Shown in pieces: positions 44,065-53,074 of a DNA stretch of 64,000 nt (position 1 is the stretch's first letter; each line of letters starts with the position of its first letter). The translations under genes and the position numbers were made by a program. The notes under the pieces are model-generated. The model did not search any database. It was given only the letters and a program-made list of their open reading frames with translations, and had not been told where the DNA came from. Source of the DNA: Sulfitobacter alexandrii (GTDB lineage Bacteria > Pseudomonadota > Alphaproteobacteria > Rhodobacterales > Rhodobacteraceae); assembly GCF_001886735.1 (NCBI RefSeq), contig NZ_CP018081.1:248001-312000 (forward strand), written 5' to 3'.

Positions 44065-44712
44065 ATGAGAGAAATGCCTGTGGTGGCGATATTTCTGTCC
44101 TCTCGCACCGAGCCGCATCCCGGCCAGTCAGAGCTTTGCTGACCCTGCCTCACGTGCCGCGACGGCTGGTTTCCGTGGCAACCCGATCTGTGTTGTCTGG
44201 AAGAGCTGCAGGGAGATCGTCGAAGCCTCGACACCGTTCCGCCCCCCCCGGATTTCGAACGGTCCCTCCACGGCACCCCGTAACGTGCGATCCGCGCAGC
44301 ACGACCATCACCGGCCTGATGCCAGCTGCGGTCAAGGCAATCCGGCGGTCGTAGAACGCCGTTTGCGACCTATGATGACGGGGCGGCACGGCACGTCCGG
44401 CAAAGCAAGGAGCAACACCGGCCGAGACGCGAGATACGAGATCGATGTTGTCACGCGCCCGCCCAAGCGACCGTAACCGGAACGGCCGAGATGAAGCGTT
44501 GCCACGACCATGCGACGGCTGGCCGGGCTGGCTCCGGAGGAGACTGCACCGCCAGCAGCACGTCGCAGCGAGAGGCGGCGTTTCAGCTCGGGGCGGGCGG
44601 CTGCGTGCAGCCGACCGAGTAGGGCGCGGTCCTGACCAAAGGGCAGGAGGGGCCAATGTTCCCCTTGAATGCTTCAACTTAAGAATCAAAAGTTACTTCA
44701 ACGGCAGGGCCA
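44065..44712. other. Gene-poor stretch
   Basis: No gene is supported. Frames on either strand are arginine/proline-rich and have no ribosome sites or recognisable motifs. It may be decayed DNA between cargo modules. Confidence 0.5.
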
Positions 44713-45315
44713 TTGAGACAGGCGGAACACATTTTGATTGAGCTGAAAATCGAACTTGTTGGCATCAAACCACCCATCTGGCGCCGGATCCTCGTGCCGA
44801 ATGACATCAGCTTGGACATCCTGCATTCCGTTCTCCAGGGCGCTATGCCTTGGCAAGACTATCATTTGCATGAATTCGAGATTGGCGAAGACAGGTTCGA
44901 GGCCCGCGACGAAAGTGACGACAGCTGGGACCCAAACGATGGCCGGAAGGACGAAAAGAGCTTTACTCTTGGCGAGCTGGTCAAGAAAGGCAATCAGTTC
45001 ATATACACTTATGATTTCGGCGATGGTTGGCGGCACCTCGTCACTGTCGAGAAGGTTGGCAAACCAACCGGAAGGCCAGATCAGGACTTTCCTGCCTGTG
45101 TGGCCGGAGAGCGCGCATGTCCGCCAGAGGATAGTGGCGGGCCCTATTCCTACGAAGAATTTCTCGACGCGCTGACCGACAAACACCACCCGGAGCATCG
45201 CGCTACAAAGCAATGGGCCGGCGCGTTCGAACCGGAAGTGTTTAGCGTGCAGCAAGCCAATGCTGCCGTCGGTGCGATGTTTGTTTGGGCGAAAGAGCGC
45301 AGCCGTCTAAAGTGA
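44713..45315 (+). CDS. Plasmid pRiA4b ORF-3 family protein
   Basis: This 200-residue protein of the PRiA4_ORF3 family has the signatures LVGIKPPIWRRILVPNDISLD, MPWQDYHLHEFEI and FIYTYDFGDGWRHLVTVEK. CPPEDSGGPYSYEEFLDAL follows. The function is unknown; members are frequent on plasmids and mobile islands. The start is probably TTG at 44713, giving MRQAEHILIELKIEL. It stands alone in front of the retron. Confidence 0.85.
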   Translation: MRQAEHILIELKIELVGIKPPIWRRILVPNDISLDILHSVLQGAMPWQDYHLHEFEIGEDRFEARDESDDSWDPNDGRKDEKSFTLGELVKKGNQFIYTYDFGDGWRHLVTVEKVGKPTGRPDQDFPACVAGERACPPEDSGGPYSYEEFLDALTDKHHPEHRATKQWAGAFEPEVFSVQQANAAVGAMFVWAKERSRLK

Positions 45316-45393
45316 AACCTGAAGCTGGTTTGGCGCATGATCCATATGGCGAACCTCGCAACCATTTTGAAGAACTGAGATCGAGGTACCGAC

Positions 45394-46653
45394 GTGGCTA
45401 CAAGATCGACCATCATGCCGCCGTTGGTGAAAGCATGGGTGGATCAATTCGAAGAAGCGGACCGGGCGGATGCTGCGATCCTCGCGTCCCTCATCCGGCT
45501 TGTCCCTGGTGATGCTTTTCGCCGCGATTTGACGCGGGTCCTTGAAGACCGCCTGAGGATCGGTCCCAACCCCGTGGCGCTTTACAACGAAACAGAGCGT
45601 AAGAAATGGAAAGGGCAACCCAACCGTTTGTTTCCCGAGACGTCCCGCGCGAGTAAAATGCAAAAAGGGAAGAAGACTGTGCGCGCATATGGCCGCGTCG
45701 GACCGCCGCTGGTGCCTCGTCAGCGACAGGTCGCCGAAGAAATAGGCAGTGAAGGGGTTGTCGCCAACGTCCTGACCCAGTTGCACAAGCGCCATCGAAA
45801 GTCGATCCTTCTCAACCCTGGGGCCGACATCATTCGCGAGAAGCGCGTGCGCCGGTTCGTTCTGGTAACGGACTTCATCGGAAGCGGAGATCGCGTCATC
45901 GACTATCTCAATGCCGCATGGAGGCTGCGGACAGTGCGCAGCTGGTGGTCGAGGCGCAGTCATTCCGGCCTTTGTTTCGAAGTGGTGGCCTACGCAGGGA
46001 CAGAAGCTGGGGTCGATCGCGTAAAGGATCACGCCTCATCGCCCACCGTCAGCTTGGTGACACGATGCCCAACAATTCAATCGGTCTTTCCCCGAGGAAA
46101 AGTCAGGCGGATGGAAGAGCTGTGTCGTCAATATGCGCCACCAGGGTCCAAACCCCTGGGCTATGGCGAAGTCGGGGCGCTTTTGGCGTTTGATCACGGC
46201 ATGCCGAACAATGCACCTTCGATGTTCTGGAAGGATGCAAGAAGATGGTCGGCGCTGGTACCGGAGCGATCATCCAGTACAGCTGGTTCCCCCTACCAAG
46301 AACCGCACACGCCAAAGAAAGAAAGAGCGCGTATTGAAGCGTCTGCCAAGGCGTCGGACACCGGGGCAATTCTGCGCCCGACGAGCTTGGAAACGATCAT
46401 ACTGTCTGCACTGCGCCGATCTCCCCGTCATTCCGAAGCGATATCGGGTCGTCTCGGCATGAACATCGATGATGTGTCCGAAATCCTTGACCGCTTGAAA
46501 GGTTGGGGTTGGATAAACGCGTCGCATCAACTGACCGAACGAGGGCGGATGGTTGCGTCACGACTGATCCGCCAGGACCGCAAGAGCCCCCTTCCCCAAG
46601 GCGACGACACGATGTACTTTCCGAATGCGTTGAGAGCGCCACGCGATGTCTAG
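45394..46653 (+). CDS. Retron accessory effector: PRTase-like plus winged helix
   Basis: The 419-residue protein has a PRTase-like core with the loop FVLVTDFIGSGDRV (155-168). A later signature is YGEVGALLAFDHGMPNNAPSMFW. The C-terminal winged helix is at about 350-405 (ILSALRRSPRHSEAISGRLG, then LDRLKGWGWINASHQLTERG). It is followed by a structured RNA region and a retron reverse transcriptase. PRTase/winged-helix proteins define one retron class, which I recall as type III. In retrons the effector is held inactive until phage activity is sensed. The same PRTase signatures occur in the island gene at 34375-35496. Confidence 0.82.
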   Translation: MATRSTIMPPLVKAWVDQFEEADRADAAILASLIRLVPGDAFRRDLTRVLEDRLRIGPNPVALYNETERKKWKGQPNRLFPETSRASKMQKGKKTVRAYGRVGPPLVPRQRQVAEEIGSEGVVANVLTQLHKRHRKSILLNPGADIIREKRVRRFVLVTDFIGSGDRVIDYLNAAWRLRTVRSWWSRRSHSGLCFEVVAYAGTEAGVDRVKDHASSPTVSLVTRCPTIQSVFPRGKVRRMEELCRQYAPPGSKPLGYGEVGALLAFDHGMPNNAPSMFWKDARRWSALVPERSSSTAGSPYQEPHTPKKERARIEASAKASDTGAILRPTSLETIILSALRRSPRHSEAISGRLGMNIDDVSEILDRLKGWGWINASHQLTERGRMVASRLIRQDRKSPLPQGDDTMYFPNALRAPRDV

Positions 46654-46659
46654 TGGTTG

Positions 46660-46845
46660 CCGGGGTAACGACCGGCACCGTTGGTGTCACGTCCTGCCCG
46701 CAGGAGGTGATGCCTGGGCCGTCGATTGCGATGGGCTCACGGTCAAGCTTTCGCTTGATGCTCAACTTGATCGAACCGCACGACCTTGCGGTCGCCGCAG
46801 CGGTAGGCTGACTTGCGATCCGATCAAGCTCACCCTGAAGGGTGG
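46660..46845 (+). ncRNA. Candidate retron msr-msd RNA
   Basis: The 199-base gap between effector and reverse transcriptase is unusually rich in hairpins. They are TCCTGC/GCAGGA (46692-46705), TCAAGC-TTTC-GCTTGA (46743-46758) and ACCGCA/TGCGGT (46775-46792). The last is enclosed by CTTGATCG/CGATCAAG (46766-46828). CACCCT/AGGGTG sits just before the reverse transcriptase gene. This fits the template-primer RNA of a retron. I could not find a convincing long a1/a2 pairing or the branching G, so the exact ends are guesses. Confidence 0.6.
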
Positions 46846-46852
46846 ATAGTAG

Positions 46853-48031
46853 ATGCGAACGTGGAACTCTCAACGCTACTTCGCCGAGGGCCTTGCGGCA
46901 GGAGTGGATGAATCCATCCTCAAAAATGCAGTTGCGACAGCTGAACACACGTTGCGGCAGGCAAATCCAGGCCCGCCGATCCTGACCCTTGGCCATCTGG
47001 GGCATTTGGCGGGCGTTGATGTTGGTATTTTGAAAGCATATGCCTCAAGGCGGGATGCGGACCCTTATCGGGAGTTCTCGATCCGCAAGCGCCCGATCCC
47101 GGGCCAACCTCCGCGCTATCGGACAATCGCCGTGCCTGAGCCGCCCTTGCTGAGAGTCCAGACTTGGATCGCGTCCGAAGTCCTGCGCCATGCACCCTGC
47201 CACTCGGCGAGCACGGCGTTTGCACCAGGGTCTCGGTTGGCCCAGGCCGCGGCGCGCCACTGCCGCGCAGTTTGGATGGTCAAGATTGATCTGCGGAACT
47301 TCTTCGAATCGCTGACCGAAATCGACGTGCATCGGGTGTTTTTGGAGCGGGGCTACCAGCCGCTGGTCGCGTTTGAGCTTGCGCGCTTGTGCACCCGTCT
47401 CCGCGACAAACATCGCAACGATACTGCTGTCTTGCCTCAGCGACGAACGCCCAGATTTCGGCACTCATCCTTGACATCGCTTTATCCACGAGACCTGTTT
47501 GGCGTTTTGCCGCAAGGCGCACCAACCAGTCCAATGTTGGCCAATCTCGCAGTGCGCGACCTAGATGAAAGACTGACTGCTATCGCGAAGACCTACGGCG
47601 TCCGATACTCGCGCTATGCAGACGATCTCACCTTTTCAACGACACGAAAGTCGTTTGGAAGATCCCGCGCACATGATCTGATAGGGCGAGTGTATGAGAT
47701 CCTGGCTGCTCGAGGACTGGCGCCGAACCAATCCAAGACGACGATTGTTTCTCCGGGAGCACGGAAAGTCGTGCTCGGCCTTTTGGTGGACGGAGACACG
47801 CCGAAGCTGACACGCGATTTCCGCTCGCGGCTTCGAAAGCACCTGTATCACATAAGCGCTCCCGATCAGGGGCCGGTTCAACATGCAGCGCGGCGCGGAT
47901 TCGCCTCCGTTGAAGGCCTCCGCCAACATCTGTTGGGTCTGATCGCGTTCGCCGGTCAGATCGATCCAGTCTATGCGGCGAAATGTCGGGCGATTTTAGA
48001 CTCGTCAGATTGGTCGCAGACAAGGAGGTGA
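46853..48031 (+). CDS. Retron reverse transcriptase
   Basis: This 392-residue reverse transcriptase of the retron/group II-like clade has palm Asp146 in MVKIDLRNFFES. LPQGAPTSPMLANL is at 219-232, the catalytic RYSRYADDLTFS at 251-262, and the thumb-edge KVVLGLLVDG follows. PxxxYRTIAVPEPPLLRVQ is the usual retron N-terminal region. It has no fused effector or nuclease domain. It makes multicopy single-stranded DNA from the msr-msd RNA. The ATG has GGGTGGA upstream. Confidence 0.93.
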   Translation: MRTWNSQRYFAEGLAAGVDESILKNAVATAEHTLRQANPGPPILTLGHLGHLAGVDVGILKAYASRRDADPYREFSIRKRPIPGQPPRYRTIAVPEPPLLRVQTWIASEVLRHAPCHSASTAFAPGSRLAQAAARHCRAVWMVKIDLRNFFESLTEIDVHRVFLERGYQPLVAFELARLCTRLRDKHRNDTAVLPQRRTPRFRHSSLTSLYPRDLFGVLPQGAPTSPMLANLAVRDLDERLTAIAKTYGVRYSRYADDLTFSTTRKSFGRSRAHDLIGRVYEILAARGLAPNQSKTTIVSPGARKVVLGLLVDGDTPKLTRDFRSRLRKHLYHISAPDQGPVQHAARRGFASVEGLRQHLLGLIAFAGQIDPVYAAKCRAILDSSDWSQTRR

Positions 48032-48289
48032 ATTTAATCTGTCCGATGGGCGTCTTCTACCTACGGATTTTAATCAATTTGGAGAAGCTTCTGAGCTCAA
48101 ATCACCGCCGGAGAACCTAGAAGGTCTTTCCAGCCTGAGATCGCACTGATTTTGAACCGGTCCTGTGAATTAAGTGTCGGCCTTCTACGTTGCTCCAGTA
48201 TCTCTGAAATCCCAGTCTCTTCATCAGACTGTTCGGGCCGACTATAACACCGCGCGTTTGGCCAAATAGGTGCAGACCGCGCAGGCTAC
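48032..48289. other. Intergenic stretch before transposon 2
   Basis: No gene, repeat or clear terminator is seen here. On the minus strand the sequence next to the transposon does not continue the truncated methyltransferase in any recognisable way. Confidence 0.45.
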
Positions 48290-48383
48290 TGTCACTGTAC
48301 CCTAATTAATCAGATTCTGCGGATTGGAAGCGTTTTCGGCAGATTCTGTACCCTTAATTGCAATATATCCACAGGGCGCTGCG

Positions 48384-49322
48384 TCAGTGGCTGACACAGC
48401 TTTGGCGCTTCCAGATTGCATCGGCTCGTGCCAGAAGCGCTTGACGATCTGCATCGGCACCGAGCTCGGAGATGGCCTGACGGGCAGCGTCTAGGGCCTG
48501 CGCAGACGTCTTTTTGGGCGACGTCGCCCTGGCAGATCGGTCAACGGGACTGCTTTCCTGCCGACGTCTTCGCGGAAGTCGCATATCGAGGTTCATCGAC
48601 AGCTTGCGCACCTTCTCAATCAAACGTCTGCGCTGAGGAAAGGCGCGTCGGAGATCCCAGAATGCTTGTTCATTTCCGCGCAGCAAGATGGCCACTCCCA
48701 ATAATGGACGGGCTGAGCAGACATCGACAGCTGCGAGTGCTATTGACCGCTCCAGTTGACACCGCGACGTGAGTGGCACGCTGTATACCAACTCAAGTAC
48801 TTGTAAGAGGCACAGCGTATGGCTGATCCGCTGCATGTGCCTCAGATCGGCGGCGGCAACCGCCGTCTTCAGCAATGCCGCGCCCCGAGCGGCGCGGACA
48901 CGTAGCCTGTTTGATAGACCATCGGCCGGATGCCTCGCCACAAGAGGTCGACCACAGTTTTCGCAAGTCAGCGACCAGGCGAAGCGCCAGTGGCGCAGGA
49001 CCAGTCCCGAGGTTTGTTTCGAGCAGTTTGCGCAACTTTGGAAGTCATCGCTAGATACGCATTGAGCGGGATGATGCGTCGTGTCCGGGAGGGTCATGGC
49101 CGCGATCTCATCCCGGGTCTGCTGAACCGCCGGACATAGCCGAGCCCAGTTCACATGCCCAAGGTCACCCGCATGCTCCGGCACCCTGCCCTGCCCCAAA
49201 CCGAGATAGCCGCAAAGCTCTTCGACGGAACAATGATTGGCCCGGGCCAACCGCCCGATCCAGCTCGAGAGAAGCTCGTCGGATACCGGTGGCGGTCGAC
49301 GCGGCAATGGGTTCACGGTCAC
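48384..49322 (-). CDS. tniQ: TniQ target-site protein (element 2)
   Basis: This 312-residue protein has an N-terminal TniQ domain (PVSDELLSSWIGRLARANHC, then VEELCGYLGLG). A zinc-ribbon-like CANC...CENCG follows in SCANCSKQTSG and LTCENCGRPLVA. I chose the GTG at 49322 because it overlaps the tniB stop as GTGA; the longer frame runs inside tniB. It would pick the target site together with TniB. Confidence 0.87.
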   Translation of the reverse strand: MTVNPLPRRPPPVSDELLSSWIGRLARANHCSVEELCGYLGLGQGRVPEHAGDLGHVNWARLCPAVQQTRDEIAAMTLPDTTHHPAQCVSSDDFQSCANCSKQTSGLVLRHWRFAWSLTCENCGRPLVARHPADGLSNRLRVRAARGAALLKTAVAAADLRHMQRISHTLCLLQVLELVYSVPLTSRCQLERSIALAAVDVCSARPLLGVAILLRGNEQAFWDLRRAFPQRRRLIEKVRKLSMNLDMRLPRRRRQESSPVDRSARATSPKKTSAQALDAARQAISELGADADRQALLARADAIWKRQSCVSH

Positions 49323-50188
49323 CCGAACTCCGCGATGGGTTGGCGCGGAATGCTCCAAGCATGCTTCGCCCATACCGGCTGCCAGGCCTGAACGGCCTCA
49401 TCGGTGATCCGCTCCTCACCCGTCTCGATCGCATCGATGGCCAAGGACTTGATCATGATGAACACGCGCGAGGTCACACCGCCCGTCACTTTCAGGATTG
49501 TCCGAAGCGACGCAACCGTGAGGCCCGACCGCTGCTCAAGTGCCATCGCGGCAATCAGCGTTTGGATGAGCCGAGAGAACTCCACGTCGTCCTCCCAGAG
49601 CGGCAGGTAGTGTTCGTCCAGGCGACGGGCCAGTTGGTCGTCACCGCGGACGGCCTCGAGCGCTTCGTTGACACCGAAAACGACAAGCGAGGCACAGAGA
49701 TCGTTGGCCAAGAACCGCAGCATGTTCAGGAACCGGCGTTGCTCCCGGTAACTACCGGCAAGCAGATTGTGCACCTCGTCGATCATCAGCATCTTCAGGT
49801 CCATATCCCGAAGATGACTGAGCGCGCGGACCTCAAGTTCGGACACGGTATGCCGCCCCCACATCGGCGCCCCGATCGTCGAAAGGATGTGCTGGTAGAA
49901 GCGTCGCTCGTCCGGCGCTGGCGGCGCCTGAACCAGCAGGATGGGGGTCTTCGTGATGCCCAGTTCTGCGTTGTACTGCGTCGGATACTTGCTGGCCATG
50001 CGCTTGGCGATCATCGTCTTGCCAATACCGGAACTGCCATAGACCATCAGGCCAGGCATCCGGCTCTGCTGCGGCATTTCCATCAGGGACGTCAATCGGT
50101 TGAGAACAATCGTGGCACGGTCGAATGCGATCCAATGATCGCTGCGGATGCGGTCAATTCTTTCTTCTGGGGTCATCAAACTCTTCAA
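49319..50188 (-). CDS. tniB: TniB AAA+ ATPase (element 2)
   Basis: This 289-residue AAA+ ATPase has Walker A MVYGSSGIGKTMIAKR near residue 50 and Walker B KMLMIDEVHNLLAGS near 130. It belongs to the same family as the protein at 15791-16672 but is clearly diverged. It overlaps tniA by 35 bases and tniQ by four, so translation of all three is coupled. Confidence 0.92.
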   Translation of the reverse strand: MKSLMTPEERIDRIRSDHWIAFDRATIVLNRLTSLMEMPQQSRMPGLMVYGSSGIGKTMIAKRMASKYPTQYNAELGITKTPILLVQAPPAPDERRFYQHILSTIGAPMWGRHTVSELEVRALSHLRDMDLKMLMIDEVHNLLAGSYREQRRFLNMLRFLANDLCASLVVFGVNEALEAVRGDDQLARRLDEHYLPLWEDDVEFSRLIQTLIAAMALEQRSGLTVASLRTILKVTGGVTSRVFIMIKSLAIDAIETGEERITDEAVQAWQPVWAKHAWSIPRQPIAEFG

Positions 50189-51782
50189 TCGGATAAGTGG
50201 GGAGGTCTGGGTTACCAGTGTCGATGGCGAACATTTCTCGGGACGGATCGCGGCGCGGCTGGTGCTTGGGAAGCCGCGTCTCGCGTTCGCTCTCCAGACG
50301 GGCGGTCCTTGTCTTCTGACGCGCCGCCTCGGCCAGTCGTCTCTGCGCGTCGATCACCTGGAACAAGGCCTTCTCGTTGATCCGACCGCCATGCCTGTCT
50401 TGCCATTCCTTCCGCGCCCGACGACTTTCCCAAAGCGATATCCGAGGGTGGCTCAGATCCCGATACCGAGCCGGGATCATGCGGCCATCATTGACGAGAA
50501 CCCAGACCTGCGACAGGTCCCGCGGGTCGTACTTCACCTGCACCTTGCCGCTGCCCCGTCCGACCAACGACGCGAAGGCATCACTCCAGTAGTGCACCCC
50601 AAAGAGAGTGATCCCAGTGCGCCCGAGCTGGCGCAACTCAAAAGGCAGGAAGCTTGTCCGGAAGGCTTCGACATCGACAACCTGCCGCCCCGCAGTGTCT
50701 CCGCCCAAGTCAGCCCAAGCGGCCAGCGGCGTTCGCCCGAGGGCTTCGTGGCGGGTATTGTGGTAGCGGCAAATCTCCAGATGAAGCCAGTCCTCGAACT
50801 CGGCCAGGGTCAGAGCCGCATGTTTCTCGCTGTCATAATCGCCCTTCTCGGCAGCGGAGGATTGCGTGGTCCCGGGCAAAACATGAACAGCCCCCATGGC
50901 CGTTCCGATCAAACGTTCGATATGACCTCCGAAGTGCGTTGCACCAGGCGGGCGGTACTCGACGGCAATGCCCCAATCTTCGCAGGCCGATGAGAAGGCG
51001 TCGCTGTGGAACTCCTGCGCGTTATCGACATGGATCGCCTTCGGGATGCCGGATGTCGGCCAGACCAATTCTTCCAGCTTCCCTGGGACGTGGATCGATT
51101 TCCGACGCACACAATGATCGAGGCAGAGCGCGATCGAAAGAACTGATGGTGCATCAAAGCTGACGAAGACCCCGAGAACGATCCGGGTTGCAACATCGAT
51201 GGCTACCGTCAAATATGGGCGCGCAAGCGGTCGCCGATCCACGTGATCGACCAAAATGATGTCGGCCAAGGTGTGATCGATCTGAACAATTTCCAGTGGC
51301 GTTCCAACCGCAAGCCGGCCCGGACGTGCCGCAAAAGTCTTGTTCGCCTCCTTGGCACCACGGCGCTTTCTAACAATCTCTTTCTCGTCCATTGCATCGA
51401 GCCGAGCTTTCAGCGTTTTTCGTGCCGGTGGCTGGAAGCCCTTTGCCTCGCATTCCGAACGGATCTCACGCCAAATTCGCAGAAAGCTGGAGCGTTCGCG
51501 GACCAGATAATAGCGCCGTAGGCGTTCATCGATGAGGTCTTCGACTTCTCGCGCGATCCGTTTCGACCCCGGTTTCGGCCCCCGGCGACTGAGTTCCAGT
51601 GCTGCGGCCCGCCCATCGTTCTCGCGCAAACGGCGGTAAAGCGACCAGGTGTGGCTCTTCGCCAAACCTAGTTCCCAAGCAGCATCTCCGATTGCCGCAC
51701 TGATCGGCTCACCCTTCTTCTCAAGTTCCAGGATCGGACGGAGGACTGCTGCTCGATGTTTTGCAAGACGCTCGCTGACCAC
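50154..51782 (-). CDS. tniA: TniA-type DDE transposase (element 2)
   Basis: This 542-residue transposase has N-terminal HTH segments and a DDE core: VQIDHTLADIILVD, IHVDNAQEFHSDAF and GGHIERLIG. The C-terminal VQVKYDPRDLSQVWVLVNDG is typical of TniA/MuA-type proteins. The start is GTG at 51782. It shares family motifs but not close identity with the element 1 transposase. Confidence 0.92.
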   Translation of the reverse strand: MVSERLAKHRAAVLRPILELEKKGEPISAAIGDAAWELGLAKSHTWSLYRRLRENDGRAAALELSRRGPKPGSKRIAREVEDLIDERLRRYYLVRERSSFLRIWREIRSECEAKGFQPPARKTLKARLDAMDEKEIVRKRRGAKEANKTFAARPGRLAVGTPLEIVQIDHTLADIILVDHVDRRPLARPYLTVAIDVATRIVLGVFVSFDAPSVLSIALCLDHCVRRKSIHVPGKLEELVWPTSGIPKAIHVDNAQEFHSDAFSSACEDWGIAVEYRPPGATHFGGHIERLIGTAMGAVHVLPGTTQSSAAEKGDYDSEKHAALTLAEFEDWLHLEICRYHNTRHEALGRTPLAAWADLGGDTAGRQVVDVEAFRTSFLPFELRQLGRTGITLFGVHYWSDAFASLVGRGSGKVQVKYDPRDLSQVWVLVNDGRMIPARYRDLSHPRISLWESRRARKEWQDRHGGRINEKALFQVIDAQRRLAEAARQKTRTARLESERETRLPKHQPRRDPSREMFAIDTGNPDLPTYPIEEFDDPRRKN

Positions 51783-51832
51783 GCCAATCCCTGCCCTATT
51801 CCTGTCAGCACTTATCCACAGAACTGACCGTA

Positions 51833-51952
51833 TGCTAATAAAGGGTACAGTATGGCAATTAACGGTACAATATGAAAATTAAGGGTACATCGTGCCGCTG
51901 AAAACAAACGATAATTTTAAAGGCAATTCTGATTAATGAGGGTACAGTGACA
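51833..51952. repeat. Right end of element 2 with repeated GGGTACA sites
   Basis: Four copies of a (T)AA(G/C)GGTACA-type motif occur between 51840 and 51952. The last is part of the terminal repeat GGGTACAGTGACA. Two inverted copies (TGTACCCT) lie in the left end at 48296-48352. They are probably transposase-binding sites. Confidence 0.7.
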
Positions 51953-52660
51953 CCCTTGCTCGCTGATCAGCCCGTCGTTTACAAGGAAGTCAGCGCCTCG
52001 AGTAACCAGCGTCAGAAAATACGACGCTTCGCCTTCAGACATGTAGGGATGCGCATCACACCGAGCGATCTCGAAGCCAGCGCGGCGTAGACGCTGTGGC
52101 AAGGTCCGGCACAACCATTTGTCATGGATGAGATTCGCAGGGATCTGGTCCACGCATGCCTGAAGCGGATCGTTCGGACCGAGTCCTACAGTTATCGTGG
52201 CATAATCACCGTCAAAGACCGCGATCTGCCCACCTGGCTTCAGCATTCTGAGTGCCTCACTAAGCGCCGCATCGGGATTGGGAATGTGGCAGAGCGATGT
52301 GTGGAAGACCGCCAAATCGAAGCTCTCGTCCGAAACACCGGTCGACCTTGCATCGCCCTCGACGAAGCTGAGGCCAGGTATATTGCCGAACAAGTCATTC
52401 GATCTTTCCACCAAGACCGGGCTTGGATCGAGGCCAACGGCCTCGCTCAATGTCGTGGAACGCAGAAGATCGGCCGTGACATGACCGGTCCCGCTCCCAA
52501 TTTCCAGACCGGCCCCGCCTTCGGGGATGTCCAACCAAGAGAAATAGCGCCTCCGCATCTCCACCATCTGCGTTTCGTTCGCTCGGATGGTCAGTGCGTC
52601 TCCCAGCATCTCCTGTGTTTCGCGCGGTGTTTCTGAGATAGTCGCGTAGAGGTCTGGCAT
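51917..52660 (-). pseudogene. SAM-dependent methyltransferase truncated by transposon 2
   Basis: This class I methyltransferase reads MPDLYATISETPRETQEMLG, then GLEIGSGTGHVTADLL (SAM motif I) and LAVFHTSLCHIPNPDAALSE, then RMLKPGGQIAVFDGDY. The genuine sequence stops at LISEQG (51953). The last 11 residues are read from the transposon terminal repeat. About 25-40 C-terminal residues expected in the family are missing and are not found on the other side of the transposon. The enzyme may be partly folded but is probably inactive. Confidence 0.78.
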
Positions 52661-53027
52661 TGGTTGACTCCGGCTTGCTCATGGGAGCATACCACGAAAG
52701 ACCTACAAATACCTCAGTGGCCGCGCAAAGGTGCAAAAGCGCTCCGAACGATTGCTTCGACCGGCCGCATCGCAAAAACGTTCGCCCGAAACGGAGGTCG
52801 GCTAAAGGCTGCATCTGCCGCGCCACCTTGTGCTGCGAATGCAACGACCTTGCCCTTTTTCGTAGCCAGTATGGGCTCGCACTGCCGCCTTCCGTGCCGC
52901 AGAAAGAATCGCCGTTTATACGTTTGTCTGAATGTCGGCTCTCGCCGGAGGGGCAATCCAGACTCGCAACTGCAGCGTATGACTTCTTCCCGCCCTTTGT
53001 GCCGAACTTTCACCGAAACCGCTCCAC
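52661..53027. other. Gene-poor stretch before the AbiE pair
   Basis: I see no supported gene. Open frames on both strands lack start signals and known motifs. The right end carries the AbiE promoter. Confidence 0.45.
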
Positions 53028-53060
53028 TTGACGTTCAGAAAAACATATCCTATTTTCTGA
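53028..53060 (+). promoter_or_regulatory. Promoter and operator of the AbiE-like pair
   Basis: TTGACG and TATTTT are separated by 17 bases. A perfect inverted repeat TCAGAAAA-N10-TTTTCTGA (53035-53060) covers the spacer and the -10 element, 15 bases before the antitoxin ATG. AbiEi-type antitoxins are known to repress their own promoter through inverted repeats, and this site has the right form and place. Confidence 0.65.
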
Positions 53061-53074
53061 CATAGAGTTGAGCC

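Larger units (their letters stand above)
48290..51952 (-). mobile_element. TniABQ transposon, element 2
   Basis: The ends are TGTCACTGTACCCTAATTAA at 48290 and its inverse at 51952; the outer 25 bases match at 24 positions. Several TGTACCCTTAATT-type repeats lie inside each end. The genes tniA, tniB and tniQ read leftward with no resolvase or cargo. Only the first six terminal bases (TGTCAC) agree with element 1, so it is a different family member. The flanks (GCTAC left, CCCTT right) form no target duplication, so a neighbouring segment was probably lost after insertion. Confidence 0.88.

Noticed and set aside
43870..44118. Minus-strand frame upstream of DUF736, also present in the second copy (ELHDMLVAAV-type sequence)
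   Set aside because: The two copies differ by many amino-acid-changing substitutions and lack ribosome sites, unlike the nearly unchanged DUF736 gene, so it looks non-coding.
44150..44689. 179-residue minus-strand frame
   Set aside because: Arg/Pro/Ala-rich shadow of GC-rich DNA without start signal or motif.
48032..48289. Missing C-terminus of the truncated methyltransferase on the far side of transposon 2
   Set aside because: The joined frame reads VACAVCTYLAKRAVL then stop, which does not resemble the expected tail of the family.
48285..51957. Five-base target duplication around element 2
   Set aside because: Left GCTAC and right CCCTT do not match.
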